Source of the DNA: UBA7803 sp041686955
Lineage (GTDB): Bacteria; Pseudomonadota; Gammaproteobacteria; Pseudomonadales; Azotimanducaceae
DNA: 19,431 bases
Direction: 5' to 3'
NCBI GenBank assembly: GCA_041686955.1
Contig: JAWLCV010000077.1
Location: 1 to 19,431 of the forward strand
Below the pieces are notes generated by a model that saw only the letters and a program-made list of their open reading frames with translations, searched no databases and was not told the origin of the DNA. Made by a program: the position numbers and the translations under genes. Below are positions 8,301 to 14,894 of the stretch, piece by piece (within the stretch, counting starts at the first letter, position 1; every line of letters starts with the position of its first letter).

Positions 8301-10132
8301 TCCAGGGGCTGCGGGTACAGCAGGTCGAAATCCAGCAGCGCCGCCATGGGGCGGGACGCGCGCTCGATGTTGTAGGGATGCTCGGCGCAGATGCGCAGCC
8401 CCATGTTCTCCAGGGTGGCGATGACGTCGGAGAGGGGCAGGGTGGAGCCGAGGTGGAAGATCTTCAGGTGCACCTGATCGGCGGATTCCTCGGGCCGCCG
8501 GTAGAAGTAGCTCGCCAGGGGACGGTCCTCGGACAGGCTCTCCACCACGTCCAGGTCTTCCACCGCGGTCTGGACGCTGTAGCGTTCGCGATAGGCGGCG
8601 GGGAAGGCGAGGGCGTAGTCGCGGCCGAACTGACGGCTTCTGGACTCGCCGTAGCGCTCCACCAGCTCGTCGGTGAAGTTGGCGCTCCAGTCGCGGGTGA
8701 CGTCCACGAGCCGCTGTTCGAGAGCGGCCGTGTCGACGTCCGGCTGGGAGCCCGGGCGGATGCGCAGAGTGATCTGCAGGCGTACCAGAATGGATTCGCT
8801 GAAGTACGGCTCGAACTCCGAGTCCTCGGCGTCGTAGGCGTCGCTGAGAATTTCCTGGATCCTGAGCCGCACCTGGGTGTTGTAGAAATCCCGGGGCAGG
8901 TAGATGAGGCAGTGGACGAAGAGCCCATAGGGGTCGTGACGGACGAACAGCCGGGTGCGGCGCCGCTCATGGATGTAGGTGATACCCATGGCGATCTGGA
9001 ACAGCTCGTCCTCGGCGATCTGAAAGAGTTCGTCTTTCGGATACGTCGCGAGCACCTGGTGAAGCACTTTGCCGTCGAAGCCGGAGGGATCCAGACCCGA
9101 GCGCTCCATGACGTGCCCGACCTTCCGGCGCACCAGGGGAATCCGCTCCGGGTGCTCCAGGTACACCTGGGAGGTATAGAGGCCGAGGAAGCCATGCTCG
9201 CCAACCACACGGCCATCGGCGTCGAACTTGCGGATGCCGATGTAGTCCGGATAGGCCGGACGATGCACCCGGCTCTTGGTGCCGGACTGGGAGAACGACA
9301 GCACCGTGGGGTTCAGCAGGAACGCCCGCACCCGCTCGCGCTGCTCGGAGAGCTGGCGCGGCGTGGCGCTGCGGCGATTGCGCATCACGCCCAGGGATTC
9401 TTCCTCGTCCTGACGGATGGTGTCGTCCCGGTAATCGAAGCTGCGGTAGCCGAGAAACGTGAAGTTGTTCTGCGGCAGCCAGTCGAGGAACGCCAACGCC
9501 TCCTCCAGCTCGTCCCCCGGCAGGGGCGGGGGCGAGGCACGAAGCTCGGCGGTGAGCTGTGCCAGCCGGTTCTTCATGGCGGCGAAATCCGTGACCGCCG
9601 CGCGTACGTCCGCCAGGGTGGTTTCCAGACGCTCGTGCAGACGCGGCAGCTCCGCTTCCGGGATGCGGTCGATCTCGGCGTAGATGAACACTTCCCGCTG
9701 CGGCCAGCTACGGTCGCGGGAAACCGCCTGGAGCGCCCCCTGGTCGTCGCGCTCGGTGGAGAGCACCACGTTCCCCAGATGGTGGGTGACGAGGCCGTCG
9801 TGGGAGAGGGCGATGAGCACCGAGTCGGTGACGAACGGCATGTCCGGCGTCATCACCCGCACCACCGTGTAGCGGGAGTGCCAGCCGTTCCGGGCCGCCG
9901 TGGGATTGCCCACGTGAATTTCCGTGGCCTGAGGGTCGCGGACGCTGAACGCGCGCCACGCCTCGATGCACGCACCGGAGTCGTTGTGCGCGTCCCGGGG
10001 CTTCAGATCCTCCTCGGGAATCCGCGACCACCACAGCTGCACGAACTGCTCGAGCAGCGGATTCGGACCTTCGAGCCGCTCCCGGACGCTGTCGAGCAGG
10101 ATGCGTATTTGCGCGCTGTTGTCGCCGATCAC
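5381..10132 (-). CDS. gdhB: Large NAD-dependent glutamate dehydrogenase (about 180 kDa type)
   Basis: This 1583-residue protein belongs to the large bacterial NAD-GDH family (usually about 1600). It oxidises glutamate to 2-oxoglutarate and ammonium, a catabolic route. The N-terminal half (about 1-700) carries the ACT-like regulatory regions typical of the family. The catalytic region starts near residue 775. GGLRWSDR is at 795-802, and KAQTVKNAV with PTGAKGGF at 815-833 supplies the substrate-binding and catalytic lysines. A Rossmann NAD domain and a helical C-terminal region follow. The start is GTG at 10132, with only a weak CAGG upstream. The gene lies 56 bases downstream of tRNA-Lys on the same strand, so read-through from the tRNA promoter is possible. 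No break or frameshift is seen. The name gdhB follows Pseudomonas usage. Confidence 0.96.
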   Translation of the reverse strand: MIGDNSAQIRILLDSVRERLEGPNPLLEQFVQLWWSRIPEEDLKPRDAHNDSGACIEAWRAFSVRDPQATEIHVGNPTAARNGWHSRYTVVRVMTPDMPFVTDSVLIALSHDGLVTHHLGNVVLSTERDDQGALQAVSRDRSWPQREVFIYAEIDRIPEAELPRLHERLETTLADVRAAVTDFAAMKNRLAQLTAELRASPPPLPGDELEEALAFLDWLPQNNFTFLGYRSFDYRDDTIRQDEEESLGVMRNRRSATPRQLSEQRERVRAFLLNPTVLSFSQSGTKSRVHRPAYPDYIGIRKFDADGRVVGEHGFLGLYTSQVYLEHPERIPLVRRKVGHVMERSGLDPSGFDGKVLHQVLATYPKDELFQIAEDELFQIAMGITYIHERRRTRLFVRHDPYGLFVHCLIYLPRDFYNTQVRLRIQEILSDAYDAEDSEFEPYFSESILVRLQITLRIRPGSQPDVDTAALEQRLVDVTRDWSANFTDELVERYGESRSRQFGRDYALAFPAAYRERYSVQTAVEDLDVVESLSEDRPLASYFYRRPEESADQVHLKIFHLGSTLPLSDVIATLENMGLRICAEHPYNIERASRPMAALLDFDLLYPQPLDIGALGELFSDAFARIWNGDADDDGYNRLLLAAGLDWRQIAVLRAYARYMKQIRFGFSQEFISDTLVKHHRIAAGLVRYFEARFDPRQAADAELTALAGAVREALDGVALLNEDRILRRYLALIEATERVSYYRTDGTAPRPYLALKLAPGAIADLPRPVPAHEIFVSSPHMEGVHLRGGPIARGGLRWSDRAEDYRTEVLGLVKAQTVKNAVIVPTGAKGGFIVRRPSDDPEAFRAQGVACYKHFIRGLLDLTDNVVGGAVVHPPEVRCHDGDDPYLVVAADKGTATFSDIANGVAAEYGFWLGDAFASGGSNGYDHKQMGITARGAWVSVQRHFAERGVDVQTDPVTVLGIGDMSGDVFGNGMLRSRSVRLVAAFNHRHIFLDPDPDPERAFEERRRLFALPRSAWSDYDTTLISSGGGVYERSAKSIRLSAEVRRCFAIEAERLSPDELIRALLASPVDLIWNGGIGTYVKAAAESDAEVGDRSNDSVRVDAEDLRCKVIGEGGNLGVTQLGRVAFALAGGAINTDFIDNSAGVDCSDHEVNIKIALNQLVADGELTEKHRNALLRDMTDEVAELVLTNNFRQAQLLSLAERQVSDHAAEYQRFIALMEATQGLDRRLEGLPGDEELLERASRGEALTRPELAVFMAFSKTHIKTTLNNDGLGDDPGIRAEIFEPFPALLEQRYPDAITSHRLARQIIATQLANDVVHHMGITFVTHMMEFVSASVEEILCAYLGAAACFRLRERFRRIESLPGVDAVTRLQALAELVRLGRRATRWLLRHERNNLNVAYLTERYRSEIEALREKRTGLFSAAAEENRRQRLQALLDRGLPEADAVELAGSADLATALTVVAAAHSCGADPRALVDVFGELGERLGLEWLIARVAQFPTVSHWQSIERDSLIDDLVMEQGRLAASVHKDNDGDVEAWLEANRSLLESWNRTVDDARHATTPDFSLYAVTCRKLIDLGRRA

Positions 10133-10188
10133 CGATGGGCCTGACGATGTGGTTTGCTATGGCCCATTCTAGGACAGCAATGGCGGGA

Positions 10189-10264
10189 TGGTGGGTCGTC
10201 TGGGGCTCGAACCCAGGACCAACGGGTTAAAAGCCCGGTGCTCTACCAACTGAGCTAACGACCC
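10189..10264 (-). tRNA. tRNA-Lys (anticodon UUU)
   Basis: The minus strand folds as a complete cloverleaf. The acceptor stem is GGGTCGT with ACGACCC, the D stem GCTC/GAGC, the anticodon loop CTTTTAA (anticodon TTT), the T stem CTGGG/CCCAG with loop TTCGAGC, discriminator A, and an encoded CCA at 10191-10189. The body is 73 bases plus CCA. Pair 27-43 is C with U, a mismatch at the top of the anticodon stem (G-U in E. coli tRNA-Lys). All other stems pair fully. Confidence 0.97.
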
Positions 10265-10280
10265 GAAAAAGGGAGCGCGA

Positions 10281-10309
10281 ATTGTATTGCCCGGCGGACG
10301 GGCATACAA
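10281..10309 (-). promoter_or_regulatory. Sigma-70 promoter of tRNA-Lys
   Basis: On the minus strand, TTGTAT (10309-10304) and TACAAT (10286-10281) are separated by exactly 17 bases. The -10 box ends 16 bases before the tRNA, so a start near 10274 would give a leader of about 9 bases. The bases after the -10 box (TCGCGCTCCC) are GC-rich, like the discriminators of stringently controlled stable-RNA promoters. Confidence 0.7.
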
Positions 10310-10331
10310 GCCCTCTCGCTCCGGGAGCGCG

Positions 10332-10760
10332 TCAGAGCGCCGGCAGATCCAGGCGGTGGCGCTCGCTGTGTCGGACCAGGAACGCCCAGATCCGCTCATC
10401 GAGCCCCGGGTGGGACCCTTCGGCCCAGCCGTGCAGGTCGATGAGGAGCGTGAGCCCCTCGGCGTGCAACGCCTCCACGTCCGCCAGCCGCAGGCTCGCC
10501 GGCCGGGCGTCGAGAAACGCCGTCCGAGCCGCGTGGTCGCCGCCGGCTTCGGCCGGGACGTCGGCGAACAGCGCCTTCAGCTCGTCGACGTCTTCCATGC
10601 GCACCGCGACGGCCCGCTCCATGTCCTGCGCGAGCGCCAGCAGCAGCATGCTGATCATGCCGGTGCTGGCCTCGGCGTAACGGGAGCAGGTTTCCGGCGC
10701 CACGGCGGTGGCGAGCTTGACGGCCAGGTCGGCCAGGCCCTGCGGGGGACGGGGGATCAT
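10332..10760 (-). CDS. Unrecognised 142-residue protein coupled to the phosphotransferase
   Basis: I do not recognise this family. The protein is 142 residues, has no signal peptide, and looks mostly helical and soluble. A hydrophobic helix lies at about 33-47 (TGMISMLLLALAQDMER), an acidic segment at 56-75, and a C-terminal part is rich in His/Arg/Leu (LIDLHGWAEGSHPGLDERIW). The start ATG (10760-10758) overlaps the TGA of the upstream phosphotransferase in an ATGA junction, so the two are very likely translated together. Small helical proteins of unknown function do sit beside APH/ACAD10-like genes in other bacteria (DUF6285 may be one such family), but I cannot confirm membership by eye. 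The role is probably accessory to the neighbouring enzyme. Confidence 0.8.
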   Translation of the reverse strand: MIPRPPQGLADLAVKLATAVAPETCSRYAEASTGMISMLLLALAQDMERAVAVRMEDVDELKALFADVPAEAGGDHAARTAFLDARPASLRLADVEALHAEGLTLLIDLHGWAEGSHPGLDERIWAFLVRHSERHRLDLPAL

Positions 10761-11800
10761 ACCAGCGGCTCCGTGTAGCGGTGATCGCCGGCGGGATTCA
10801 GGCGATCCACCAGGATGCGGTTCTGGCGGTCGGTCATCACCCAGCCGGCCATGGCGAGGATGGGCTCCTTGCTCTCGCCGTTGAAGAAATCCTCGGTGGA
10901 GGAGATCCAGATGGCCAGCCCTTTGAGCGACGCGAATACCTGCCACCAGCGGAAGGCCTGACGGTCGACGGCGAAGCCGCTGGCCTGCTCCCAGATGCGG
11001 ATGGCGTCCTCGCGGGGGAGCAGGCCGCCGGCCAGCGTCTGCTCCGGCCACGCCCACAGCGGGTCCAGCGACCAGGCCAGGTCCTCCAGCGGATCGCCCA
11101 GGTGGGCCATCTCCCAGTCCAGCACGCCGCGGACCTCGCCGCCGGCATCGTAGAGGAAGTTGCCGGTGCGGAAGTCGCCGTGGACCAGGCAGACCCGCCC
11201 GGACGGAGGCGGCAGGTGCCGCTCCAGCCAGCGGATGGCGGCCTCCGCGATGGGTTGGGGATGCACCGAATCCTCGCGCACCACGCCGCTCCAGTACGCG
11301 AGCTCGCGCGCGGCCGGGTGCTCCGGTGTCTCCATGAATTCGGTGACGCCCAGCGCCTCGGGCTCCAGAGCCGCGAGCCGGCCGAGCAGGCTCCACTTGT
11401 TGCGGCCCAGGGTTTCCCGCAGGGCGCTGCGGTCGGGCTCCGCCAGGCCCGCAACGGAGGTTTCGCAGTCGGGGATCTCGCGCATCACCGAGAAAGGCCG
11501 ATCCAGATGGGCCGGATCCTCCTCCAGGATCAGCGGCTCGGGCACCGGGATGGGCGTGGGGTGCACGGCGGCGTAGGTGCGGTACTCCAGGGACCGTTCG
11601 GTATCGATGAGGCTGGTCTTCGGGTCGCGCCGCAGGATCAGCGACGAGGGTCCCGCCGCGCCGCGCACCCGCACGCGGTAGGTCTCGCGCGAGGCCCCGC
11701 CGGGGATCTGCTCGATGGCCTCGAGCTCCACCGGCTCGTTCCAGCGCGAGGCGAGGTAGCGGGCGAAGCGCTCGCCGAGGTTTCGTAGGGCGGGATTCAC
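10757..11800 (-). CDS. APH-family phosphotransferase (ACAD10/11-like kinase)
   Basis: This 347-residue protein has an aminoglycoside-phosphotransferase/choline-kinase fold. The N-lobe ATP loop is near IPGGASRETYRV (32-43) and a lysine/arginine strand LILRRDP is at about 54-60. The catalytic Brenner motif HGDFRTGN is at 207-214 (Asp209, Asn214) and the metal aspartate is in LDWEMAHLGDP (Asp228). The sequence resembles the group found beside acyl-CoA dehydrogenases and P450s (the kinase part of ACAD10/11) rather than resistance enzymes. ACAD10/11 kinases phosphorylate 4-hydroxyacyl-CoAs, but the substrate here is unknown. The start is GTG at 11800, 10 bases after the P450 stop. It is the middle gene of a three-gene run. 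Confidence 0.9.
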   Translation of the reverse strand: MNPALRNLGERFARYLASRWNEPVELEAIEQIPGGASRETYRVRVRGAAGPSSLILRRDPKTSLIDTERSLEYRTYAAVHPTPIPVPEPLILEEDPAHLDRPFSVMREIPDCETSVAGLAEPDRSALRETLGRNKWSLLGRLAALEPEALGVTEFMETPEHPAARELAYWSGVVREDSVHPQPIAEAAIRWLERHLPPPSGRVCLVHGDFRTGNFLYDAGGEVRGVLDWEMAHLGDPLEDLAWSLDPLWAWPEQTLAGGLLPREDAIRIWEQASGFAVDRQAFRWWQVFASLKGLAIWISSTEDFFNGESKEPILAMAGWVMTDRQNRILVDRLNPAGDHRYTEPLV

Positions 11801-11807
11801 GATGGCG

Positions 11808-11812
11808 CTCCT
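11808..11812 (-). promoter_or_regulatory. Ribosome binding site of the phosphotransferase, overlapping the P450 stop
   Basis: AGGAG on the minus strand lies 7 bases before the GTG at 11800 and shares bases with the P450 TAG stop (11813-11811). It supports the GTG start and tight linkage of the two genes. Confidence 0.65.
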
Positions 11813-13148
11813 AGGCGGCGGGCCGCATGCGGAAGCGCACGGGCAAACGTTTCAGACCGTGGACGAAGCTGGCCTGCACCCGCTCCGGCTCCGCCGCGAG
11901 CTCCATGTGCTCGATGCGGGGCACGAGCTGGCTGAAGAAGATGCGCATCTCGAGCCGGGCGAGCAGCAGCCCCAGGCACTGGTGCGGGCCCGTGCCGAAC
12001 GCCAGGTGCCGGTTGGGCTTGCGGTCGATGCGAAATTCGAAGGGGTCGTCGAACACCTCCTCGTCGAAATTGGCGGAGGCGTAGAACAGACCCACCGTGT
12101 CGCCCTCGCGGATGCGCTTGCCGCGCAGTTCGTAGTCGCGGGTGGCGGTGCGGGAGAACTGCACCACCGGGGTGGTCCAGCGGATCATCTCCTCCACCGC
12201 GAGCTTGACCGCATCCTCGTCCTCGATGGAGGCGCGGAGCGCGTTCATCGCCTCCGGGTGGGTGAGCAGTGCGTGCAGGCCCCCGGAGATGGAGTTGCGG
12301 GTGGTGTCGTGGCCGGCGGTGGCGATGATGATGTAGTAGGAGATCAGCTCCTTGTAGGGCAGGTACTCACCGTCGATGGTGCCGTTGGCGATGTAGGAGG
12401 CCAGATCTTCCGTCGGCCGGGCGCGCCGCGCTTCGGTGAGCTCGGTGAAGTAGGCGTAGAAGTCCTTGATGGTATCGAAGATGGAGAGGGGATCCTCCGC
12501 CATCCGCCGCATCTCCGGGTCATCCCCGGCGAACAGCTCGTTGGTGAGCTCGAGGATGCGCCACTCGTCTTCCCGGGGAATTCCCAGCAGCTCGGCGATC
12601 AGCTTCAGCGGCGGCCACACCGCCACGTCCTGAACGAAGTCCAGCTCCCGGTCGCTGCCGTCGCCGGCCATGTCGTCGAGGATTCCGCCGATGATGGCGG
12701 TGAGCCGGTCGTCCAGGCGCTTGATGTTCGACGGCTTGAACCAAGGCTGCACCAGGGCCCGGTACTTGGGGTGGTCGGGCGGATCCATCTGCACCAGCGA
12801 GCGGATCAGCCCGCCTTCGCCGGCGCTGGCCAGCACTTCCAGCAGCTTGGGCGCGTCCTGGAGGCGCTCGAAGATCTGCGCGATCACTTCCTCGCGCAGC
12901 TCGGGGCGGGTCACCTCGGGACTCAGCAGGGGCCGCGGCTCGCTGGGAAACACCTCCGGGTTCTTCTCGATCTCGACGATGTCGGCGTGCCTGGTCACCG
13001 CCCAGAAGGGGCGGAAGTTCTTCGGCTCCACCCAACGCAGAGGATCATTGGCGCGCAGCCACGCGAACGCCTGGTGGGGGTGACCGACCCGTCCGTACAC
13101 CTCCGGCGCGATGACGTCGTCGTCTGCGAATGCGTATGCTGCTGCCAT
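11811..13148 (-). CDS. Cytochrome P450 monooxygenase (soluble bacterial class I type)
   Basis: This 445-residue soluble P450 has all the hallmark motifs. The I-helix oxygen-activation motif AGHDTT is at 278-283, the K-helix ExxR is Glu320-Met-Ile-Arg323, and the heme loop FGTGPHQCLG at 384-393 has thiolate ligand Cys391. The B/C region MDPPDHPKYR (121-130) is typical of proteobacterial and actinobacterial CYPs acting on terpenoids, steroids or fatty acids. It would hydroxylate a C-H bond using electrons from a ferredoxin and reductase, neither of which is encoded here. It is the first gene of a run with the phosphotransferase and the 142-residue protein. The ATG at 13148 lacks a clear ribosome site. 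The exact CYP family cannot be assigned by eye. Confidence 0.96.
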   Translation of the reverse strand: MAAAYAFADDDVIAPEVYGRVGHPHQAFAWLRANDPLRWVEPKNFRPFWAVTRHADIVEIEKNPEVFPSEPRPLLSPEVTRPELREEVIAQIFERLQDAPKLLEVLASAGEGGLIRSLVQMDPPDHPKYRALVQPWFKPSNIKRLDDRLTAIIGGILDDMAGDGSDRELDFVQDVAVWPPLKLIAELLGIPREDEWRILELTNELFAGDDPEMRRMAEDPLSIFDTIKDFYAYFTELTEARRARPTEDLASYIANGTIDGEYLPYKELISYYIIIATAGHDTTRNSISGGLHALLTHPEAMNALRASIEDEDAVKLAVEEMIRWTTPVVQFSRTATRDYELRGKRIREGDTVGLFYASANFDEEVFDDPFEFRIDRKPNRHLAFGTGPHQCLGLLLARLEMRIFFSQLVPRIEHMELAAEPERVQASFVHGLKRLPVRFRMRPAA

Positions 13149-13178
13149 GATGAGGAAGAGCCTGATAGTCTAAGCAAG

Positions 13179-13194
13179 CGGCTAACGTTAGCCG
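13179..13194. promoter_or_regulatory. Perfect 16-base palindrome, candidate operator
   Basis: CGGCTAACGTTAGCCG reads identically on both strands. It lies in the 120-base gap between the divergent P450 and dehydrogenase genes, 31-46 bases before the P450 start. The form (no spacer, TAACGTTA core) resembles TetR-type operators. A related stretch, CAAGCGGTTGACATT at 13234-13248, matches CAAGCGGCTAACGTT at 13175-13189 in 12 of 15 bases, which may be a weaker second site. Confidence 0.6.
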
Positions 13195-13214
13195 GAGATT
13201 CGCCGCCATTGCAA
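13185..13214 (-). promoter_or_regulatory. Possible promoter of the P450 run
   Basis: On the minus strand, TTGCAA (13214-13209) and TAACGT (13190-13185) are 18 bases apart. The -10 candidate lies inside the 16-base palindrome, which would let a bound repressor block it. The match is modest, so this is tentative. Confidence 0.3.
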
Positions 13215-13268
13215 TTGCGCCGGCGTCAGTAGTCAAGCGGTTGACATTCGTACTCCGAGGGGGAGGAC

Positions 13269-14105
13269 ATGACCGAACAGCCGGGTTCGCGCGGCGGAGC
13301 ACTCGCCGGCCAGCATGCCGTGGTCACCGGCGGCGGCAGCGGCATCGGGCTCGCCTGCGCCCGGGCCTTCCTGGCGGACGGCGCCCGGGTGACCATCGTC
13401 GGGCGCTCCCGGGAGAAGCTCGACGCCGCCCTCGAGACCCTGGCGCCGCTCGGCGCCGCGGAGGCGACTTCCTGCGACGTCGGCCGGGAGGCCGAAGTGG
13501 CCCGCGCCCTGGAGGCCGCCGACGCGGCAGCACCGGTGACCATCGTGGTGGCGAACGCCGGCACGGGCCACCTCGCGCCCCTCACGGCCACCGAGGACGC
13601 GGATTGGCAGAAGGTGCTGCAGACCAATCTCACCGGCGCGTTCTACACCTTCAAGCACGGCGCCCGGGCGCTCATTCGCGCCGGCGGCGGCGCCATGTGC
13701 GCCATCTCCTCCATCGCCGCCGTGCGCACCCACCGTTACATGCACGCCTACGTGGTCAGCAAAGCGGGCATCGACATGCTGGTGCGCAACACCGCGGACG
13801 AGCTCGGCGCCCACGGGGTGCGGGTGAACAGCGTGTGCCCGGGACTCGTGGATACCGATATCGCCGCCGGCCTGTTCGCGACGGACGAGGTGCTCCGCTC
13901 CTATTTGGAGAACATCCCGCTCCGGCGCACCGGCGAGCCCGACGACATCGCCCGGGCCGTGCGTTTTCTGTGCGGGCCGGAGTCGAGCTGGATCACGGGC
14001 ACGGTGCTCTCGGTGGACGGCGGGCACCATCTGCGGAGGGGGCCGGACTACGAGCCGTTCATCCGCGCCATGTACGGGAACGATGAAACCGGGGGTGCAT
14101 CATGA
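13269..14105 (+). CDS. Classical short-chain dehydrogenase/reductase, first of two
   Basis: This 278-residue SDR has the coenzyme motif TGGGSGIG at 20-27, NAG at 96-98, and a complete catalytic tetrad: Asn120, Ser148 (SSIAA), Tyr161 and Lys165 (YxxxK). PG motifs follow at 191-192, and VDGGHHL lies near the C-terminus. The second beta strand ends in GRS (Arg46) rather than an acidic residue, which leans toward NADP(H). It probably interconverts an alcohol and a ketone on the same substrate as the divergent P450. The ATG at 13269 has a purine-rich GAGGGG about 6 bases upstream. Its stop overlaps the next start (ATGA at 14102-14105). Confidence 0.93.
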   Translation: MTEQPGSRGGALAGQHAVVTGGGSGIGLACARAFLADGARVTIVGRSREKLDAALETLAPLGAAEATSCDVGREAEVARALEAADAAAPVTIVVANAGTGHLAPLTATEDADWQKVLQTNLTGAFYTFKHGARALIRAGGGAMCAISSIAAVRTHRYMHAYVVSKAGIDMLVRNTADELGAHGVRVNSVCPGLVDTDIAAGLFATDEVLRSYLENIPLRRTGEPDDIARAVRFLCGPESSWITGTVLSVDGGHHLRRGPDYEPFIRAMYGNDETGGAS

Positions 14106-14878
14106 AGCTTTCGACGCTGTCCCGCTCCATCGAGGGCAAGGTGGCGGTGGTGACCGGGGCCGCCAGCGGCATGGGCCGGGCCACGGTGCGGCTGTTCGCG
14201 GAGCAGGGGGCCCGGGTGGCGGCCCTGGACGTGAACGCGGAGTCGCTGAACGCGGTGGTGCGGGAAATCGAGTCGGCGGGCTACCCGGTGAAGGACTGGG
14301 CCCTGGATCTCTCCGACAAGGACGCCATCGTCGAGACCTTCGCGGACGTCGCCGATCACTTCGGCGGCATCGACATCCTGATCAACAATGCGGGCATTTC
14401 CTTGTTCGCGCCGATCGACAGCGATGAATACGAGGCGGCCTGGGAGCGTTCGCTCACGGTGTTGCTGACGGCGCACACCCGCACCATCCGCGCCTCGCTG
14501 CCCTGGCTGCGCAAGGCAGAGCACCCGCGAATCGTCAACATCGCCTCCACGGAAGGTCTGGGCGCCACCAAGTACGGCAGTCCCTACACGGCGGCCAAGC
14601 ATGGCGTCATCGGCCTCACCCGCTCGCTGGCGGTGGAGCTCGGCGGCGAGGGCATCACGGTGAACTGCATCTGCCCCGGGCCCATTCACACCGGCATGAC
14701 GGCGGGCATCCCCGACGAGGCCAAGGAGGAGTTCGCGCGCCGCAGGGTGGCACTGAAGCGCTATGCCGACCCGGAGGAGGTGGCGCAGATGACGCTTTCG
14801 CTGGTGCTGCCGGCGGCCAGCTTCACCACCGGCGTGGCGCTGCCGGTGGACGGCGGTCTCACCATCCGCAACGCCTGA
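14102..14878 (+). CDS. Classical short-chain dehydrogenase/reductase, second of two
   Basis: This 258-residue SDR has TGAASGMG at 18-25, Asp43 at the end of the second strand (NAD(H) preference), NNAG at 95-98, Ser149, Tyr162 and Lys166 (YTAAK), and CPGPIHTGM after the active site. The usual catalytic asparagine in helix alpha-4 (VNLTG in relatives) is replaced: the segment reads LTVLLTA, with Leu121 where Asn is expected. Ser, Tyr and Lys are intact with normal spacing. Translation is coupled to the preceding SDR by an ATGA overlap. Different inferred cofactors and limited identity argue against a recent duplication. The substrate is unknown. Confidence 0.93.
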   Translation: MKLSTLSRSIEGKVAVVTGAASGMGRATVRLFAEQGARVAALDVNAESLNAVVREIESAGYPVKDWALDLSDKDAIVETFADVADHFGGIDILINNAGISLFAPIDSDEYEAAWERSLTVLLTAHTRTIRASLPWLRKAEHPRIVNIASTEGLGATKYGSPYTAAKHGVIGLTRSLAVELGGEGITVNCICPGPIHTGMTAGIPDEAKEEFARRRVALKRYADPEEVAQMTLSLVLPAASFTTGVALPVDGGLTIRNA

Positions 14879-14894
14879 GCGGAGCGGCGAGTTC

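Noticed and set aside
5453..10144. A 1563-codon open frame antisense to the whole glutamate dehydrogenase gene
   Set aside because: It mirrors the sense codons. Stops in that frame need TTA, CTA or TCA codons in the sense gene, which are rare at high GC. The translation has no recognisable domains. The same effect explains long antisense frames over the P450, phosphotransferase, transporter and Tol genes.
10133..10188. A dedicated promoter for the glutamate dehydrogenase gene
   Set aside because: A TAGAAT on the minus strand (10171-10166) could be a -10 box, but no -35 box lies at the right distance because that position falls in the tRNA CCA end.
10317..10329. CGCTCCGGGAGCG hairpin between the 142-residue gene and tRNA-Lys
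   Set aside because: The usable stem is only about 4 pairs and no T-run follows, so it is not supported as a terminator.
10332..11396. A 354-codon frame reading through the phosphotransferase into the 142-residue gene
   Set aside because: The upstream part is an out-of-frame shadow of the phosphotransferase with Arg/Gly/Pro-rich content. The ATG at 10760, overlapping the phosphotransferase stop, is the sensible start.
10757..11800. Phosphotransferase as an antibiotic-resistance gene
   Set aside because: The APH fold is shared by many kinases. Its operon partners and the ACAD10/11-like sequence style point to metabolism, and no resistance-gene context is present.
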